64,000 nt of DNA, taken from assembly GCA_015179125.1 (NCBI GenBank), contig WHVA01000304.1, forward strand, positions 1 to 64,000. The letters run 5' to 3'. Both the position numbers and the translations under genes were made by a program. Positions 34,457 through 47,082 of this stretch are shown in pieces (the first letter of the stretch is position 1; the number at the start of each line of letters is the position of its first letter). The notes under the pieces are model-generated. The model saw only the letters and a list, made by a program, of their open reading frames with translations, made no database searches and was not told where the DNA came from. The DNA comes from Gautieria morchelliformis. Its lineage: Eukaryota > Basidiomycota > Agaricomycetes > Gomphales > Gomphaceae.

Positions 34457-36479
34457 ATGAAGACCGTCACGCGATTCCCGCCACGGGGGGGCGCCACTGC
34501 TGCCGCAGGGCGCTGGCATCCGTACCACGCCTCAAAGTTAACTCCCATATCAACAACCCCAGCTTCATGCCACACCTCCTCTCCATTTCTGACTATCCCC
34601 TGTCACTCGTATCTCAATACTCCCGTATCCACTTGCGTGCCGATCTCCGAAAACTTTCGCAGTGGCCTCACTAAATCAAGCAAAGATCCTAAGACACCCA
34701 CGCCTACCTTCCCAAATATTAAAGAGCGTCAGGACACGAAAAGAGCCCAGAAAGAGAAATTCGAAAATGCGCTCAAAGGTGTGTCCCTTTTATTATATAA
34801 CAATGGCGAAAGAGAGACCAGAGCTGGTGTTGCGACTTCTGTCGCTCACAGAATCGGCCACAGACAGCCGCGTTCCTCTTTATTCTCGTCGCCAGCTCCT
34901 CGCGAACATGTCTTTCATGAACTCCAGCTAACGGCCACCCCGGCACTTCGCCGAATCACTCACAGAACTCGCTGTCCAACGACTCGCAGATATTTGGAAA
35001 GAAACTTCCTATGTCATACATTCAACTTCCTCAGCATCATCGGTATCAGCGGCGGAGGCTCCTCGCTCATGCATGCCGCCGCCTTCTCAAGCACCCCCTG
35101 CCCACCAGCTGCCGTCTCCTTTGACCCCCTCTACACATACCTTCACATCGCCTCCATCTACATTGTCTCAGCCCCCAGCATCTCTCGGTTCCTCCCCTCG
35201 TCGCATGCCATTGCGTGCTTTCGTCCACGAAGTCCTTCGGCGGTCCAAGACTATGTGGCCTGCATTACAGGTAGCTCTTTGTTATCTCGACGCGGCCAGA
35301 TGCAAGGTTCCCAACGTAATTGCTGAAGTTGAGCAGGGAGAGGGACTGCAAGCTGCAGAAGCGGCCCTGGATAAATTATTTGGTTCGGCCAGTGCAGATG
35401 ACCTTAGCGGGGAGCGCCAATCTAGCGAGTCCTCAACTCCTCAGACGCTGATCTCTTCCCCCTCCTCGGTCGAGGCAAACGCTACACTGCCTTTAGGCCA
35501 GTCCCTCAGCGCAAGTGATGGTCCGTCCACTCTCTCGTCACCTGTTCCACAGGCGCCTGCAGTCGCGCCTGTGGACATAGATGCTAGAGCGCGAAGGGCT
35601 CGTCCTAGACGCCGCCGGACGCCGCCTGTTCCCGTTACGCCTCTACCTCCACGCCCCTCGCCACTCCTTTGTCCCCGCCGCATGTTTATTGCCGCCCTCA
35701 TTCTCGCCACAAAGTTCACGCAGGACCGAGTGTATTCCAATCGTGCATGGGCCAAGATTTCAGGTCTTGACGCCCGCGAGGTTGGACGTTGTGAACGAGC
35801 GCTTGGCGATGCGCTGGAATGGCGCCTTTGGGTTGGCAAAGGTGTCGCGGACGAACCAACAGCATTCCTTCGAAGTTTCCTGCTTTCAGAGGAAGCGCTG
35901 GCAAAAAGTAGAGTAAATAGTGGCATAGCTCGTTCCAAGAGCGACGGTGTGCTATTCTCGGGAAGTAAAGGTGACAAGACTCCAGAGTGGTCTCAACGCG
36001 ACAGTCCTCCGTTCAGCGATCTTAGTTCGGCTCTCAAGAGATCTACTAGTCTTGCTAGTGCGGATCTCTCCGGTTCACCTCAAACTGCGACGCCTATGCT
36101 TAGCGATCCTGCCACGTTATTAACGCCTGTGAACGCCGATATCGACGCCATGGACCTCGAGCGGACGCCTCAACTTCAGCACTCGACTTGCTCTAGCGCC
36201 TCCACGTCTTTCTCAATCGATCCCACCCCGTCTTCTTCATTCTTCTCGAGCGAGTTTCCGTTCACGCCCGCCCCGGGAATTGCAGTACAGACGCCACGAA
36301 TCTCCTCGCAGCATACACCCCCAGACCTTCATGTTTCGGAGGCGGCGATGGTGTCGCATGCAGTATCGTTCTCTAAGTTTGCATCTGGCTTCAAGCCCGA
36401 AGCCAGTCTGGATGCAGTCATGGGCTTTCACCAAGGGCCATTCGACATGGGTATAGATGACATTGTCGGTAATGGTTAA
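34457..36479 (+). CDS. Pho85-type (PCL-like) cyclin with disordered flanks
   Basis: Cyclin box of the Pcl class, the regulatory subunit of Pho85-like kinases. Core motifs are PLRAFVHEVLRRSKT (about 35210), LQVALCYLDAARCKVP (about 35270), CPRRMFIAALILATKFTQD (about 35670) and the highly typical YSNRAWAKISGL and EVGRCERALGDALEWRLW (about 35735-35835). A Ser/Pro-rich insert of about 100 residues splits the box, and a Ser/Pro-rich tail follows to 36479. The start is inferred: the frame from ATG 34457 can be joined by an intron 34779-34965 (donor GTGTGT, branch-like CTAAC, acceptor CACAG) to ELAVQRLADIWKETSYVIHS. A shorter protein from 35073 is the alternative. Probable roles in cell cycle or nutrient response are known of the family only. 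Confidence 0.8.
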
Positions 36480-38917
36480 GCGCATTGCAGTATAACGGTA
36501 AATGGACATATCCAAGGTTGAATTGCGGTACTGACTTTGGACCACTAGTGACCGTTATCTTTGCTGCGGCAGTGTACGATCGTTGAATATCTGGTTTATG
36601 CGTGATATGCTTCCCAACTACATGCTATGCTACTCCTCTTTCTTTTCAGTCTGTCCATAGTTTATTGTTCTTGTGTGTGGATTTTGACCCTTCTTGTGAT
36701 TCCGTATCATCGTTGTCATCCGCTGGTTTTGTTCTCCAGGTTCCAGCTGTGTAAGCGTAGGATCAGATGCAATATCCTTATCTTCAAGGCATTCAAATAC
36801 TGTTCAACATGGGATGGAGGCGACTATACATATTTCTTTTGTGGTGCAACATAGTGACAATATCATGTTTTACTCGTTGAAGAATTCGAGGGGTTTGTCA
36901 CGAGTCTGGAGAGCTCTCCATGTCGTTGGATGGCCATCTGCATCCGGGTTCCCTTCATCTGTCAAGAGGGAGTGGAAAATGACATCCGCGGTGCCCTATT
37001 TGCTGACATTAATGGTGGTACGGCATGTGAGGACGGTTTAGCACGTACCCTGTTCGGAGGATCGTGGATTCTGGCAGGAACCAATGACTGGAGGTGCAAC
37101 GGATGGACAGGAACCGTGAAATGGAACATACCGAACATGAATAAAGCCCTCGCCTTCGGCATCATTGACAGCTGGGATACGAAGCTTCCCTAGCAAGATA
37201 GTGCCGTATGTGGTGAGGCCAGCTCTAGAGTCGCCGTCAGGGCGAGCCCGGAGACGCCGTGACGGTGGAGCCTACCTGACTTGAAGCAGATCCTGTTCGT
37301 ACGACGTTATTTATACAAGTATATTGGGAAGCATATCTACGAACATTCGCCAGGTCAAAATTGACCAAGTCATGGTCGCTGAGAGAGCTTGCTCGGGACC
37401 ACATCTTGGGCTCATGCTGGGAGACGGGTGAGAAGCCGGGCAATACGCAGGCTAGTAACTCAGCGAACCTTGTCCCAGTGATGGCGTGACTTGAGGATCT
37501 CGGATTTGATTTGGTGAAGGACATGGGTGAACGCTTCGATAGCGCTGGGGTGGGGGGGTGGGCCGCGTTGAAATCAACGGTCTCCGCCGATGCTACAGGG
37601 CTACGGCGTTGGGATTTTCCAGGACCAATTAGCTATACGTATCTCACCCATTTTCGCAGAATTCGAAGGCTAGGTAGTAAAGTTAGTGTGCAGGCTGGAC
37701 GTGTCGCTGATTTTCGAAGCACGGGTAGCGCCCGCCGGAAAGTTCCCGCCACGGTATGTCAAATCTAATAAGATGGAACTGAAACGCTATATCGCAGCTA
37801 CAAAGGTGGTGTCAAACGCAGAAGGGGTAGAATTGTGGAAGCACGGGATTGGTTAGAAGGGACGGTTCAATTGCCTGTAATGAATACGGCGGACTAGCGA
37901 GCGCCAATGGGAGGGAACAAGGGGCGATAGGACAGGGTTTCAGTATGTCATCGAAACGCTCATAGCAACCTGATAGATGGATGGAGCAGCATCTTTGCCA
38001 CGCCTTTACACGGTTGTTGAGAACAAGTGACATGGGCACGGGCCATATGAGGAGAAATATTCCATGGCAACTGGACGCCATGCTTAGCTCAGCTGGGCGC
38101 CTCCGTGTTGAGAAGGATCTGCGACGGATCTGTCAACGGAAGGCAAGCGAAAGTGGGAGACAAAACACACTCTAAATGAGCTCAGGTACCGTCGTTGGGG
38201 GTGTCGGGACCAGGACCGCATGTGATCGAGGTGGTTGAGTGCAGTGAGGATCATCTGTCGATCGTAGATCGATGGTAAAGGCACCTATTGGCCCAATCAC
38301 GAGCGACATGTTCGACAGCGTGCACATGGAGAGAACTCGCACAATATGTGTGGGTATTGATGGCACACCACGACACAGAGAATGCCCAGTGGGATGGGGC
38401 GCATCGCCAGAAACAAGAGACTACGATCGATCACCAAGCACAAGCTCGCTACCAACACTGGGGCGAAGGCTCAGCACGGCTAGATCTCTAGGCTGATGAG
38501 ACTACTTATATTTGTCGCTCGCGAAGATCTGCCAAACCGTCACTCACACGTGACAACCACCTTCATATCTAGGCGGCGCACCCACATCAATCAGCGAGAT
38601 CGGAACAGAGGCACTATCACCAGCGCTGGTGCTCAGACTCTGTTGCAACGGACCGGCCGTGCACGTGGGCCACGCCGCCCTTTGCAACTCAAGAGTGTGT
38701 ATCCATCAGGACAAACGACGTCCTTCAGCGGCGGATGGGTGCTGACGGATGCGCCAGGACGAAAGGCACGCTCACGTTCACTCCACGTCGCTCAAGTGGT
38801 CACAAAATCACGTATCTGCAAAGCGTGAACAAACAGCTTTCAACTGGACTATTTCTACTAGGACGCATACGACGCCGGGGATCGTCCCATCAAGTTTCTC
38901 TCCTGCACAGTCCGATA
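36480..38917. other. Intergenic region, about 2.4 kb
   Basis: Contains the cyclin 3' region and the downstream flank of the Zn2Cys6 gene. Small open frames (for example 36930-37193) have no recognisable family and no plausible splicing. Nothing else seen. Confidence 0.4.
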
Positions 38918-40183
38918 CTAGTGTCCCCAAATTAACATCAGCTCAAAGCGAAAAAATCTGAAACGCACAAAGGGTTCAATCGGATCCACTCCTGACGTCA
39001 TCATGGGCGCCGCGTGCCATGGACCACCCAAGTCCGACAGACGCGACTGGCTCGTTTGCATCGAGGGAAGCCCGTGCCGGGGCACCCCGTTGTGGTGACT
39101 GCGTCCCCCGTGCCCGTTGGACGCCGGTGGCCCACTGTACGACGGGTACTCATGAGAAGAAGCCGGGCTGGGATGGTACGACCCTGGAGATACGCTCGGA
39201 GGCGTCAGAGAAGGGTAGTGTTGGCGGAGCGGTTGCGAGCTGCTAGAGTATGCAACCGAAGAACTGCCATGGATATTCTGGGGGAGACTATGAAAAGGTC
39301 AGGAACCGGGAATGCCGGTACTGATGGATCATGCACTACCTAGGGCGACGTGATGATGCGCCGTGTGGGGGATCAATCGGTGATCCTGCAGGCGACCCAG
39401 CAGCGGTGTTAGGCTCGCTGAAGATCTGTGAGTATATGCACCATTATTCCGCCTTGTCAGTCCTCACCTGTGAGTACGACGACCAGAAACAGCGCCCCCG
39501 GCGCCGCTGAGGCCGCCGAGGGGGCTCCTTCGAGCCGGGGAGCCCTCTCGGGCGTTTAACGGAGTGGACGAGGCAGGAGACGCGCTGTCAGGACTCAACG
39601 TCCTGTCTGGCTCCTCAGACTCTTTTTTAACTGTGAGCTTTTTGCGGGAGGGCACAATTTCAGGCCAGCTGCACTAAATGCGTCACATGTCAATATTCGC
39701 GCTGCGCAGAAAAAACACGGGGACATACGTCGCGCTGGCCGTGTGCGCAGCGAGTACAAATAGGTTTCGTCTCGTCGCACTGGGAAACATGAGCCAGGGC
39801 ACAAACAGACGCGCGAATGGGCTCACTTTTATTTTTTTCACTCGGCAAGTCAAGCAACCGGTCTTGCTGCGCGTGTACTTTGGACGCTTACGCGCCACTG
39901 GCTCCGAGCGAACAGGGCCAGCCAAGACGTGGCCCGGGGGCTGAGAGTGGTGGGACGGGTGGGGATGGTGCGAGTAGGCAGCGTGGTGTGGCGGGTGGTG
40001 GTGCGAGTGCGAGTGGGCGGAATGGACGTGCCCGTGCGGGTGGTGGTGGCTGGAGGAGATGGGTGGGGGGAGATGATATGGGCTGGAGAGATAGTGCGGG
40101 GGCGGGCTGAAATCGAGGTGAGGACGCGGCACGGGGCAGAGCAACGAAATAACATACTATGAAGGGAGGTTAGTGATAGTCAT
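38918..40183 (-). CDS. Zn2Cys6 transcription factor with His-rich N-terminus
   Basis: Fungal binuclear zinc-cluster regulator. The best model starts at ATG 40183 with a 26-nt exon (MTITNLPS), a 51-nt intron with donor GTATGT, and a His/Pro-rich segment (about 40030-39930). The DNA-binding cluster reads RKRPKYTRSKTGCLTCRVKK (about 39890) then, after an intron, CDETKPICTRCAHGQRD and CSWPE; all six Cys are present. A further intron-split Ser/Pro/Gly-rich tail reads GSSSVAYSSSSQPLRQHYP and LSDLGGPWHAAPMMTSG (39000-39260). No middle-homology region is seen. The C-terminal end is uncertain: a GTGCGT donor just after VDPIEPF could lead to another exon near 38810 (RDFVTT). Target genes cannot be inferred. 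Confidence 0.8.
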
Positions 40184-43100
40184 GGTGTAAAGGGTATTCC
40201 TGTACCAAGCGAGGGGAATGGTTCGGCTCCAGAACCGAACGGTTATATAGGAAACGCGAGTCTAGCAGAATGAGAAAACACCACGGATCAGCGACGAGAC
40301 AAACGCCGCTCGAACCTTTTCCAAATTTGAGCCCAGATATTGACGGCATGGGAGAGTTTCCCCACAATCTGGCGGACGGACGAAAGCGAGTGCGCATTTG
40401 TCCCAGAGCGATTATATAATGTGGCACGGCCCTTAGAAGCATTCACTGCAGCCCTAGGCACACGCTTTACGTCTCCGCGGGCAATATTGTTTGCAACACC
40501 ATTTCGTTCTCACACCCGCTTCTCCACGATTCTCCGGGCACATCATCAGAATTAACAATATATCAACACACACTCGTTGGGAGCTCAACTGATGGCTTCG
40601 CTCAATTCGTCCATTTATTGACGTGGCCGCTGCTGGATCGAGATCTTTCGCTGAAACGCACTGGTGGCTAGCTGACGAGTCCTCCACCTTCACCACAGGG
40701 CCATCCGCCATGCAGCTCCATGGCTGTCCACCGCTCTTTGGTTACAATCAGATCAACCTCCATCACAGACTAGTGCGAACTCAAATCCCCGCGCAGCGGA
40801 TGTAATTTCAAGCCCCGCTTCATGGGTACAGATTCCAGCCCAGAAATCTCACAGTGTCAACCCACGGGCGTCCACCGTTGTTCTGCAGATTCCTCCAGAT
40901 AGATTCGTGGAATGCAACGCCCCACCAGGCAATTCTTCTCGGACGTGTCCGGACTCTTCCGGACGCTATCCTGCGCACTGATGCGCCCGTCGTCCTCCAT
41001 GCCCACATTATTCTCCATACCATTCTGCGGTGCACCCCCCTTGGAAATCCTCCGGTTGTCCCATCAGCGTGAGCTCAGCCCTGCTGCCGCTTACCAAACG
41101 TCCTACAGCCTGTGCCCCGAAGACCACATGAGGCCTGCTTGCCAGCTCTCCCTAGATCTCTCCCAGATCGCGGTGCCAGAGAGCGTGAGAGTAATTGGTC
41201 ACAGGAGCGTAGACGCCACGCTCTTGGTCAATTTTATTGTGTTATAATGACATCGCACCGGTGCCTAGCACTCCTATGCTGGCTTGTAGTCTTGACTCAG
41301 TCAAGAACCCAGCTCGGAAATACATATTTGCTGCGGTCCCGACCAGCGTTTTTCGTACACGAGGTCCGTTGCTCCTGAGAAATTAGATGCATATTTCCTG
41401 TGTCCAGCCCATGAGACGTCACTGATGCATTGAGATACACATGCATCGTCATAGTGCTCCGAACTCTATTGAGCCCAGGATACAGGGACGTGATTCGCGC
41501 CGTCTGAGCGAGGTCTCTGCGAAGATGTGAAATATATCTCACAGCAATATGAACCTAGAGACCTCCCACGACGCCAGGTATGCATACGCCCCATGATACT
41601 TCTTTGTAAGCAAATGCACATAGGGGCCCGAGAGAGCCCACTGAGCAGCCGTCAGACCTCAGCCAAGTATGCGTGGTGTACACCTGGCTGCAGCACTTCA
41701 CCCACAGACTCGTAGTCCCAGCGTCCTAGAGCTTGATGAAACGTCGAGGTCCCGATCATTCAGCCCGCAGTAGAGTAGCTCCAATCAATGTAATGACGTG
41801 CGTAAACTCTGTGTGGATATGGAAATTATTCCGCTCGTCCGACCACGGTTCCTGTGGCGTTAACGACACATCGGGATATGCCTGCCTAATAGTCATTAGT
41901 ATATGCAAGCTCACTGAACTTGTAGACCCGTTTTGCTCGGAGCTTCGACTGAATGAATATCCTCCGCAGCCGAAAACAAGGACAAAAAATCTCGTCAAGG
42001 GGCACTAGATACAACCCCTGAGGCAGAGGTCGCACAACCAATTTTACAACTATTTGGGCCACCTTTCGAGGTACAGCACTGCTTGATGTTGACCACTCCC
42101 GGATATGGAATCTTCCAGGTGGCAATGCACGCGCGAATGTATCATCAAATCAGTGCCACAACCGCATAAGAAACTAATGAAAACTTGCCCTTTGAGGATG
42201 AGTTGCCCCGAGGAAATTGTCTTGACGTCGTTACACTGGGGACGGACAAGGTTTCCGAAAGACGGAGGTGTCCAATTGTAATCAGAATTGCTGACTCCGT
42301 AGTTTGATCGCAGGAAACATTCACCACCTATACACGCGGAGGTTTTGTTCACAAAGAAATATTGAATCGTTGCTGGGTGGCACTTGTGTTGTCGTAGGTG
42401 CGTGCAAAACGTCCATATGCCCTTTCCGGTGGAGCGAATCCATTAACCTACATGTGCGTAAACTAGGGACGAGACTAGGCGACTTCGGACTCGGTCCAAT
42501 TCAAGACGAAGGACATCAGTGTTAGTTGACCAGCAGACTCCCGATAGAAGTCGCATTATAACTGTATGGTGTCCGTCTTCAAGATCAAGGTGTCAAACTG
42601 TGGCTTCGTACACCATAGAAACCAGAAACGTCCCTGGGGCACCCATGTTTCAGCCAATGCAAAAAAAAGTGGACAGGCCATGTTGAAATTTGAATCCCCG
42701 CCACCGGGATTATGTCATCATGACACTACATCAACTACGCCGAATTTAGTCCCTCGAGGGCCTTAATCATGCCACCTCACGAGATTTCTTTTACTCAGGC
42801 AGCGCGAAGTTCCTGGCAGTCTGAAGCTGAAGTGGGTGAAATGGGTGACGTCTCATCAGATGTGACCAATACGGCATTTGAGTCTTCGTGGAGACGGACT
42901 GATAGACTCGAGCGGTTGCCGTCTTGGTACTTCAAACTTCGATCTATATCAGTTGCACCACTTGAACCGAACAATCCGGCAAATACATTTTGCAACTTAA
43001 ACTCGCCCTACCCAGTCATTGACACAACCTTCGCAGGAATGATAGGGAGGGCAGAGGGGGTCTAGTATGTAAAACTAGCTGAATCGTGTCTCTAAAAAAA

Positions 43101-43958
43101 GCAAAGAACTCATTAGAAATTCACACGCCAGTCGTACGGTTTTGAATACTGAATTGTTACAGGTCAAACTCGGCGAATGTTCATTCCCGCGTTCAAGTTC
43201 GCACTCACCCTATCATTTCTTCTTTCCCCACAACTTTCGATGGAGATTCCGGCAGCGCCCACGCATGCAATTGAGCAAGAGACTCAGAAGAAGAGTCGGA
43301 AGATTCTAACGTCTTACGTAAGCCTCCCACCTAGTCCGGCCCTGAGCCCATTATTATATCCCTACGTCTAACTCGTCGGTGGGTGTGCCTGTAGATGATT
43401 TTCCCTCGACAGGTAATAAATAAATTTCGGCTCAAAGACCGAAGGCCGACATACGCCGATACGATGTGATCAGCTTTGGAACGAAAAGATTCGGCCGTCA
43501 AGCTTCAGTCCCTGTTAGACTTAAAGGGCTACTGCATGACTCACCACATTGTAGTGTACATCGGGTTAACCCGTAGTACTCTTCTGTATGGATAATGATG
43601 GCTGTTATCGTTGCAGCTGGCCATTGTTGAAAAACTCGGCCAAATTGTTTTCCTATATCCGGCCACCGCGACGGAGTATACCTATTATAACCATTCGAAC
43701 CACTCGTTCAGTAAGTCATCAAGCGTCTAGCGAGAGAAGCCTGTGTTTCTGCCAGGCGCGTCCACAAAGAACTTCGGAAACTCAACTACCTACACCAATG
43801 CACTGTGATATAGGGTCAGCAGCCTAACAGCCTTTGCTTGGCTGGACGTTGGACATTGAAAAGTAATCTTGCAACTGTGGCACTGCATCAGTCGAAACTC
43901 CGCTTTATGGACGCTCGTTGGTCCCACCAGTGTCTAGACGTCTATCGCTCCTGCTAGG
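40184..43958. other. Long intergenic region, about 3.8 kb
   Basis: Lies upstream of both the Zn2Cys6 gene (minus) and the TMEM135-like gene (plus). Several short open frames (for example 42050-42352 minus, 42769-43065 plus) show no recognisable domain and no coherent exon series. A long regulatory region or an unrecognised decayed gene are both possible. Confidence 0.4.
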
Positions 43959-45433
43959 ATGAAGGTCCCTGCGCCAAACGTTTCACGCGATTTTCTTGTT
44001 GCGTATGTACTTCTTTCGGTGCTGCGAAGTCTGCCACGACTGAACAGCAAGGCGGCAGCTGTAAAGTAAGCAGTCACTACTGCAAGATTTGACGTCTATT
44101 TCAAACTTCGTGTCAGGACAATAATTAAAGTTCTAGTCCGCCAAGGAAAGAATCCCCAGGTCTTCAAGCAAGCTATTTTTGCTGTCACTCTTCCGAGAAC
44201 ATATGCCCTCTGGAGTCGCCGATACCCAAACTCGGTCCTACCTGCTGTGCTTTCATCTCCGCTTCTCCACTTGATAGAGCGTTCTTTCAGAAGAACAATC
44301 GCAGTCTATGTTGCTACCGCCGCCGCCGTCAACTTCAGGCGAGGCTCCAAGCAGAGGCAAATACTACCGCCAACATGGACTCTCATCCTAGCAGCCAACT
44401 CCTGGCTCCTTTGGGCATTTCTTTTCCAACGCAAGTGTTTCCCCCGTGGATACGGAGACCTTATTTTACGCGTGAGCACAAAAATCATTTAACTGGATTT
44501 TTTTGAAGCCAGTCGGGCTCCAGCATTCGGGTTATGGCTCAGGCGAGCCTGTTGAACGATTAGTCGAGTTCCTCGGGCAGACCAAGTTTGAGTGTCACCC
44601 CCCTGGTGTGCTTTCATCTTCCCAGCCTCCCGAATCTCCCGAAATTCAGCCTGCCCACACGCGTGTCGTTTGTGCTCGCCTGCACCCTGGAACCACTAGT
44701 TGTACAGAGACGTACATCAGGGCATGGCTAACGCAATTTCCCAAAGTCTTTACATGGGTTAGCGCCTTTGGCACACTTTCTTTGTTGTTCAAGAGACGGA
44801 AAATCCGCGAAAGGTAGTAGCCTACTACCTTATTTGTAGCTTGCATTCATCGAAGACGGCAGTCCTTTAAATGTTTTCAAAGACTGGTTCGTCTCCTCAA
44901 TAAGGGGGACGGCATTCGTTGTGGGTTAGTACCTATCCGATGGATCAGCCCTTGTGTATACACACTTCCTCTCTCTCCTATATAGGTTCAATCAATACTT
45001 GCTGGGGCCTCACGTGCCTTTTCCAGCGCATTTTACGTCCTGGGTCTATCCCTCATGTCCGGTTGGTGCCATTGTTGCTCTGTAACGTGCTGCTAGACGC
45101 GATCGTACTGCAGATGGATCGCGAACGGCTTACTTGGTAATCTGTGGGTCCTTGTCTTGCCTGCCTCACGACGAACCGATTTTGCGCTGTATTGCACTCG
45201 CCTTGCCATCGTGAGTTGTTGGGATCTATGCAATCAATGGAGTCCCAAGTTAGTCCCTTGATATACTCGTATTTCTGTTCCTATATTAATCATCGGCCAG
45301 GTATGCTGAAGCTTTAGTCTTAGCCCTCTCGTGGTCCAGTCTGTACTGTGATCGACGTGTCGAAAGGGGTCCGCGAGGCATGGCAGGTATGGTCATGGAT
45401 TACATCGACGCTCACACATATCGGCAAGCATGA
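43959..45433 (+). CDS. TMEM135-like membrane protein
   Basis: Fungal relative of TMEM135, a multi-pass membrane protein linked in animals to peroxisomes and mitochondria. The gene is made of short exons. From ATG 43959: VSRDFLVAYVLLSVLRSLP, then RQGKNPQVFKQAIFAVTLPR (about 44143), RRTIAVYVATAAAVNF and PTWTLILAANSWLLWAFLF (about 44295-44425). Next is the family-like HPGTTSCTETYIRAWLTQFP (about 44685), then SPLNVFKDWFVSSIRGTAF (about 44865), LWVLVLPASRRTDFALYC (about 45145), and the C-terminal YAEALVLALSWSSLYCDRR (about 45300), with stop at 45433. At least five introns. One exon around 44985-45130 is hard to place and could hide an error or a real defect. Converges on the lysozyme-like gene with about 236 bp between. 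Confidence 0.65.
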
Positions 45434-45669
45434 TTTCCCAGCTGGTCAGCTGCAGACATTTCCGTAATTAGCCAGACGATATAACAGAATCTCGGATGGT
45501 GATAACGAAGCTGGCAGGCGGGGAAACCAATCAATTCCTCCGGGCACACAAGTCCGTGCTACACGCGCTAGCCATCAGCTTTTGACGGAAGGATATCTAG
45601 GCTAGCAAGTTTGAATTTGAAATGAGTGTTGACGGTGAGTCAGTAAGATTCTGTGAATCTGTTCGTCGT

Positions 45670-46862
45670 TCATCCACAGACGTCTAAATTGAAATATTGG
45701 CCCAGTCGTGGTTGCGTCAATGGATTCCTGTTCAAGACCCAGCCGTTCAGCATCTGGAATATGCTGGAAGAATCGCCCTTAGGCCGTGAGCTGGAAAGAA
45801 CAGAAACGCAACAACACGTACTAATCAAGGTTCTGCTGACAATGACAACAGGATGTCCCCGCTGCGGCAGTAGCCTCAGCAAACGTCATGCCTTTGTACC
45901 ATCCATTATACTGGCCGATAGTCACTATCGGTTTCGGCTTCAATAACTGGGTTATAGAACAGGCCAAGCAGATGCGTCATGCTCTACCTAATACGTTTCC
46001 GTTGTTCGCTGCGAGAGTATTCGCGAGAAACTGTGTCCCTTGATGGATATTGAAATCGGGATCCTTGCAATTTCCATTTGGGGCACCACCACACTGTAAA
46101 GTTGTAAGTTCACAAGGTTATGACCGGATGTGAGCTCACTTTGTCCTGGGAAATCTGCATGATACCCTGTTCCCCACCTTGACCTTGTTGGTCTGGTTGG
46201 CAACCGGACTCTTGCATAGCAAAGGATGCGACAAGGATGGAAGGCACTGGCCATACCGGTACCCCAAGTCAAAATGACGGATTGAGCTCGGCGCTCAAAC
46301 AATACCTTGAAATTGCGCCGAATACTTCTCAATGATGCTCAAAACACTGCTGCAGGCTTGGAACGGGCTACCGCCTTGGTTCAAAGCTGATGTGAGATCG
46401 GCAGTTATGATGTCAGAGACTGAAGCATATGACGGTGTCCATCCTGTGGAATTGATGCCACAGGTCATCCATGAGATGGCACCATTGGGACCAGACAAGG
46501 GCGAGATGGTCTCTGCAAGACAGATACACATATATATTGTTCGTTTATATCTATAGGAAAATGACAATACGAACCCTTTGCGCCTATATCCCCACAAGCT
46601 GATTGCGCTTGAATGGTGCCTGGTGCTCCCCTGGAAGGCCCAGGAAGAAGAGGCGACTGATCACCGGTGCCCCCCCGGATGGAGGAAGGCTGACACTCAG
46701 AGAAGGTCTGACAAGGACACACTGTTGGGGTCGAGGTGCAGTACTGCGCTTTTGAAAGAGAAACTGAAAGTGAGACCGATTGTGCAGCTTCAAATTGAAG
46801 GCATCAGCATAAAGTATATGCAGTGTTAGAACGACAAAGATATTGCTGAAAAATAAGGCCAT
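45670..46862 (-). CDS. Secreted lysozyme/lytic transglycosylase-like protein
   Basis: A secreted protein of the lysozyme-like fold. The ATG at 46862 gives a signal peptide (MALFFSNIFVVLTLHILYADA). After a spacer (part uncertain, needing one intron near 46760-46800) the exons read SGPNGAISWMTCGINSTGW (about 46500), ADLTSALNQGGSPFQACSS, SFAMQESGCQPDQQGQGGEQ with GIMQISQDK (about 46170-46230), CGGAPNGNCKDPDFNIHQGT (about 46075), TIGQYNGWYKGMTFAEATAA (about 45920), and the end LNGWVLNRNPLTQPRLGQYF with stop at 45670. AMQES plus GEQGIMQ is the transglycosylase-type active-site signature, the Glu of QES being the likely catalytic acid. It carries many cysteines, as expected for a secreted enzyme. 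The likely substrate is peptidoglycan or chitin-like glycan; this is inference. Confidence 0.75.
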
Positions 46863-47082
46863 GTTCAAAATGACAGCGAAAGGAACGTCCTGACTCCTCA
46901 CACGGATTGTGGTGGGGCAGGCCAGCTGTACAATTCGGTGGGACGTGCGAGGTAAACACGCATAAAACGCGTGGCTGCCCCGGTCACGCCGTCACGCTGG
47001 AAGCTTATGACATCAACACCAATGCCACAAGGACAGTTCGGTACTAATAGTTTAGATGATAAATAAACTAACAAGTAGAAAT

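Noticed and set aside
36930-37193. 87-codon plus-strand frame with TGTVKW-like end
   Set aside because: No family recognised, and no start context or exon partner; kept only as intergenic.
42050-42352. Cysteine-containing minus-strand frame that looked like a possible secreted protein
   Set aside because: No signal peptide or splice-consistent continuation could be found.
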